DNA from: Solirubrobacteraceae bacterium | GTDB taxonomy: Bacteria > Actinomycetota > Thermoleophilia > Solirubrobacterales > Solirubrobacteraceae | NCBI GenBank assembly: GCA_025935735.1 | Contig: JAICUS010000051.1 | Coordinates: forward strand, 1 to 17,542 | DNA: 17,542 nt | Reading direction: 5' to 3' | Shown: piece by piece, positions 15,077-17,542 of the stretch | Layout of the letters: each line of letters starts with the position of its first letter | How positions within the stretch are numbered: the stretch's first letter is position 1 | Position numbers and translations under genes: made by a program | Notes under the pieces: model-generated | Told to the model about the DNA's origin: nothing | What the model saw: only the letters and a program-made list of their open reading frames with translations | Databases searched by the model: none

Positions 15077-17293
15077 ATGAACGCACGGATGTGGTGGGCG
15101 GTCGTCATCGCCCTGGTGACGGTCGGGATCGGCGCGCCGCGGGCCGCGGCCGCGAACAGCTCGATCACGGTGATCAAGGCGGGGCCCGGCTCGGGCAGGG
15201 TGGTCAGCGAACCGGCCGGGGTCGACTGCGGCAACGTGTGCACGGGCTCGTTCGCCTCCAACCAGGGAATCGGGCTGGAGGCGACGCCCGACGCCGGCTC
15301 GCGCCTGGGGAGCTGGTCGGGGCCGTGCAGCAACTCCAAGACGAACGTCTGCACGCTGCTGCCGCCGATCCCGGCGACGATCGTCGCGACGTTCGTCAAG
15401 ACCGAGACCCTGACGGTGGCCAAGGCCGGCAACGGGACCGGCACGGTGACGAGCACGCCGGCCGGGATCTACTGCGGCGCGACGTGCAGCGCCGCGTTCG
15501 ACCAGGGCTCGACGGTCACGCTGACGGCGAGCACGCGGCCCGGTGACGGGACCTTCACGGGCTGGTCGGGCGGCGGCTGTTCCGGCACGGACCCGTGCGT
15601 CGTGACGATGGACCAGGCCAAGACGGTCACCGCCACGTTCGTGTGGCCGTACGTGCTCGAGGTCTCGTTCGACCCGACGGGCTCGGGCAGCGGCCGGGTC
15701 ACGAGCTCGCCCGCCGGCATCGACTGCACCGCGTTCTGCTCCGCCGCGTTTGAGCCCGGCACCGTGGTGACGCTCACGATCACGCCCGACGGGGAGTCGA
15801 GCTTCAGCTTGGGCAACGTGTGCAGCGGCAGCGGCTCGGCACCGACGACGTGCACGTTCACCATGAACGGCCCCAAGCGGCTGGACCTTCAGTTCACGAG
15901 CTACCGGCGGCTGACGGTCGCCACGACGGGCTCCGGCAGCGGGCGGCTGAAGGCCACCCTGGGGCCGATCGACTGCGGCGCGGTGTGCACCGAGACGATG
16001 GACACGGGGCTCAGCGTCGACTTCCACGTGGGCCAGTACTGCCTCGGGTACGAGTGCATCATCCCCACGGCCGATGCGGGCAGCCGCTTCGCCGGCTTCT
16101 CCGGGGCAGGCTGCTCGGCCCAGCCGGTGTCCGGCTGCTCGGTGGCCATGAACGCCGACACGACGATCACGGCCACGTTCACGAAGACGCAGACGCTCAC
16201 CGTCACCAAGGACGGGACAGGCACGGGCACGGTCAGCGGCGATGCCGGCATCGACTGCGGCGACACGTGCTCGGCCACCGTCGACCAGGGCGCGAAGGTC
16301 ACGCTGACGGCGGCGGCGGGCGCCAACTCGCGCTTCGCCGGCTGGTCGGGCGGCGGCTGCTCCGGCACCGGCTCGTGCACGGTCACGCTCGATGCCGCGG
16401 CGAACGTGAAGGCGACGTTCAACGCCGGCGGCACGGTGACGGTCCAATACGTGGGCGACGGGTCGGGAACGGTCACCAGCGCGCCGGCCGGGATCGACTG
16501 CCCGAGGGTGTGCTCGGCCGTGTTCGACCTCGGGAGCAAGGTGGTGTTGACGTCGATCCCGGGCGCGGACTCGCGCCTGTCGTGGACCGGCGTGGAAGGC
16601 GGCTGTGAAGAGGGTGGTTCCGCGACCACGACCTGCACGTTCACCGTCACCGGCAACCTGAGCGACATCGCGGCGTGGTACGTCCCGCGCACGTTCTCGG
16701 TGGTCAAGACGGGCGCCGGTTCGGGAAGGGTCACCTCCTCGACCATCAACATCGACTGCGGCACGACGTGCTCCGCGGTGGCAATCAACGGCGGTACCGC
16801 CGGGCTCAGCGCGCAGGCCGACCCCGGCTCGACGTTCGCCGGCTGGTCGGGCGACGGCTGCTCGGGGACCAACCCGGAGTGCGACGCGACAATCGACGGC
16901 GACATGCAGGTCACCGCTCGGTTCGAGCCGGCCGCCGCGCCCACGCCGACCGCAACGCCCGAGCCCACCGCCACGCCGCAGCCCACCGCCATACCGCAGC
17001 CCACGCCGGAGCCGTCGCCCGCGCGCCCAAGCGCGGCGCGCGTGATCGACACGAAGCTCGTGAAGGCGAAGATCAAGCGCGGCAAGCGCACGGCGACGTT
17101 CACCTTCGCCAACGTCAATGGCGCGAGACGCTTTCAGTGCGCGCTGACCAAGAAGGCCAAGAAGCGCAAGAAGGCGAGGTTCGCGTCCTGCGCGTCACCC
17201 AAGACCTACAAGAAGCTCGCGCGCGGCGCGTACACGTTCCGGGTGCGCACGGTCGGCGACGCCACTCCCGCGACCAGGCGTTTCAAGATCTGA
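15077..17293 (+). CDS. Secreted protein with seven InlB-like (divergent B-repeat) modules and a cationic C-terminal domain
   Basis: A 738-residue protein. Residues 1-26 are a signal peptide (MWWAVVIALVTVGIGAP, cleavage near RAAAA-N). Seven consecutive modules of 81-94 residues follow (28-618), each of the plan TLTV-KxGxGxGTVTSxPAGIDCGxxCSAxFxxGxxVTL, then GWSGGGCSGTxxCxVTM and a closing VTATF. Each carries a CG-x2-C pair and a second Cys pair, presumably disulfides outside the cell. Residues 619-653 are a Pro/Thr/Glu linker. The last 85 residues are Lys/Arg-rich with RRFQCAL, SCASPKTYKKLARGAYTFRVRTVGD, a version of the F-x-C-x-L..C-x-SP..L-x-x-G-x-x-x-F-x-VR module common in this lineage. No LPxTG or membrane anchor is seen. 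Adhesin or cell-wall roles are inferred from InlB-type repeats in other bacteria. Confidence 0.92.
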   Translation: MNARMWWAVVIALVTVGIGAPRAAAANSSITVIKAGPGSGRVVSEPAGVDCGNVCTGSFASNQGIGLEATPDAGSRLGSWSGPCSNSKTNVCTLLPPIPATIVATFVKTETLTVAKAGNGTGTVTSTPAGIYCGATCSAAFDQGSTVTLTASTRPGDGTFTGWSGGGCSGTDPCVVTMDQAKTVTATFVWPYVLEVSFDPTGSGSGRVTSSPAGIDCTAFCSAAFEPGTVVTLTITPDGESSFSLGNVCSGSGSAPTTCTFTMNGPKRLDLQFTSYRRLTVATTGSGSGRLKATLGPIDCGAVCTETMDTGLSVDFHVGQYCLGYECIIPTADAGSRFAGFSGAGCSAQPVSGCSVAMNADTTITATFTKTQTLTVTKDGTGTGTVSGDAGIDCGDTCSATVDQGAKVTLTAAAGANSRFAGWSGGGCSGTGSCTVTLDAAANVKATFNAGGTVTVQYVGDGSGTVTSAPAGIDCPRVCSAVFDLGSKVVLTSIPGADSRLSWTGVEGGCEEGGSATTTCTFTVTGNLSDIAAWYVPRTFSVVKTGAGSGRVTSSTINIDCGTTCSAVAINGGTAGLSAQADPGSTFAGWSGDGCSGTNPECDATIDGDMQVTARFEPAAAPTPTATPEPTATPQPTAIPQPTPEPSPARPSAARVIDTKLVKAKIKRGKRTATFTFANVNGARRFQCALTKKAKKRKKARFASCASPKTYKKLARGAYTFRVRTVGDATPATRRFKI
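15158..16930 (+). repeat. Seven tandem ~80-90-residue coding repeats
   Basis: Module boundaries by residue are 28-108, 109-191, 192-276, 277-370, 371-451, 452-537 and 538-618. Modules 2 and 5 are the most alike (both with GWSGGGCSGT). Module 4 carries a ~12-residue insertion with two extra cysteines (QYCLGYECIIP). Modules 3 and 6 have the second Cys pair widened (CSGSGSAPTTC, CEEGGSATTTC). The copies are divergent at DNA level, so this is an old duplication and not a slippage-prone array. Confidence 0.85.
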
Positions 17294-17397
17294 CGCGACC
17301 GGTCGAGCCCCGCCACCGATCCCGCGGCCGCTGAATCGATTCTCCACCGGTGATGCCCGGGGCGGCGCCGACACCTCGGACCCTGCCTCATGCACCC

Positions 17398-17420
17398 ACA
17401 AAGCGCTCTATGCGCTTTGT
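17398..17420. terminator. Perfect 9-bp inverted repeat downstream of the InlB-repeat gene
   Basis: ACAAAGCGC (17398-17406) and GCGCTTTGT (17412-17420) pair perfectly around TCTAT. It lies 105 bases after the stop at 17293. The stem is less GC-rich than its surroundings and no T-run follows (TCCCC), so it is a poor classical terminator. It could equally be an operator for the gene that may begin at 17469. Confidence 0.4.
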
Positions 17421-17437
17421 TCCCCGCTTTGTTCCCC
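17414..17437 (+). repeat. Two perfect tandem 12-bp direct repeats
   Basis: GCTTTGTTCCCC occurs at 17414-17425 and again at 17426-17437. The first copy overlaps the right arm of the inverted repeat. It is non-coding as far as can be seen and sits 31 bases before the putative start at 17469. Confidence 0.6.
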
Positions 17438-17468
17438 GCCGAGCTCCCTCCTGTCGGCGAGGCATCAG

Positions 17469-17542
17469 ATGCCGACGCGCCGGAGAGTCGTCTGGCGGGC
17501 GATCCGGGATGTACGCACAGGCGCGCAGATCGGCCAGGGCAA
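17469..17542 (+). CDS. Possible start of a gene cut by the right edge (HTH-like N-terminus?)
   Basis: The ATG at 17469-17471 is preceded by GGCGAGG with a 6-base gap, and the frame stays open for 24 codons to the window end: MPTRRRVVWRAIRDVRTGAQ onward. The spacing of hydrophobic and Arg residues (WRAIRDVRTGAQIGQ) resembles the first helix of XRE-type helix-turn-helix proteins, but 24 residues are too few to be sure. Confidence 0.35.
   Translation, partial: MPTRRRVVWRAIRDVRTGAQIGQG

Noticed and set aside
13685..16447. A 920-codon open frame on the minus strand across the LuxR and InlB-repeat genes
   Set aside because: Its product is Arg/Ala/Gly-rich without domains and it lies opposite two clear genes. 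High GC removes stop codons from antisense frames.

Overview
The window is very GC-rich and densely coding, with long spurious open frames on the strand opposite most real genes. Gene content suggests a soil actinomycete of the Thermoleophilia/Solirubrobacterales type. The clues are secreted proteins made of InlB-like repeats or Ig-like modules followed by a Pro/Thr linker and a Lys/Arg-rich C-terminus, a large ATP-binding LuxR regulator, and NarL-type sensor kinases with the ERDLHDGAQQRL H-box. This lineage is inferred from protein style, not from a marker gene.

Layout. 1-3869 is a membrane and envelope block: a holin-like/phosphodiesterase fusion protein on the minus strand that runs off the left edge, a divergent two-helix potassium channel, and a minus-strand pair (AI-2E-family permease, then a five-helix membrane protein) coupled by a 4-base start/stop overlap. 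4033-9694 is a sensing and stress block: a membrane histidine kinase, a membrane-anchored zinc-ribbon protein, a two-domain universal stress protein, a small PLDc_N-type membrane protein, a MASE1 histidine kinase, and a receiver-only response regulator that converges on that kinase with overlapping ends.

9841-11995 is a damaged stretch. The first ~200 bases of a secreted Kelch-repeat gene are joined out of frame to the last two thirds of a ROK-family gene. Next to this lies a secreted Ig-like-repeat gene on the minus strand whose signal-peptide half and domain half are in different frames; one missing A in a run of As explains this. A 60-codon ORF upstream overlaps its start codon by 4 bases.

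12254-17293 holds a 911-residue LAL-type LuxR regulator with a -10-like hexamer placed as for a leaderless transcript, followed on the same strand by a 738-residue secreted protein with seven tandem cysteine-bearing InlB-like repeats. The right end (17294-17542) has a perfect 9-bp inverted repeat, two perfect 12-bp tandem repeats and the possible first 24 codons of a further gene.

How the genes may work together (inference): two kinases with nearly identical H-boxes plus one receiver without an output domain suggest cross-talk in an envelope or stress signalling network, with the USP, K+ channel and permeases as plausible neighbours or outputs. The two secreted proteins flanking the LuxR gene share the same overall plan and may be surface proteins held by a cationic C-terminus. 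No rRNA, tRNA, CRISPR array, transposase or integrase was seen, and no gap longer than 300 bases lacks a gene.
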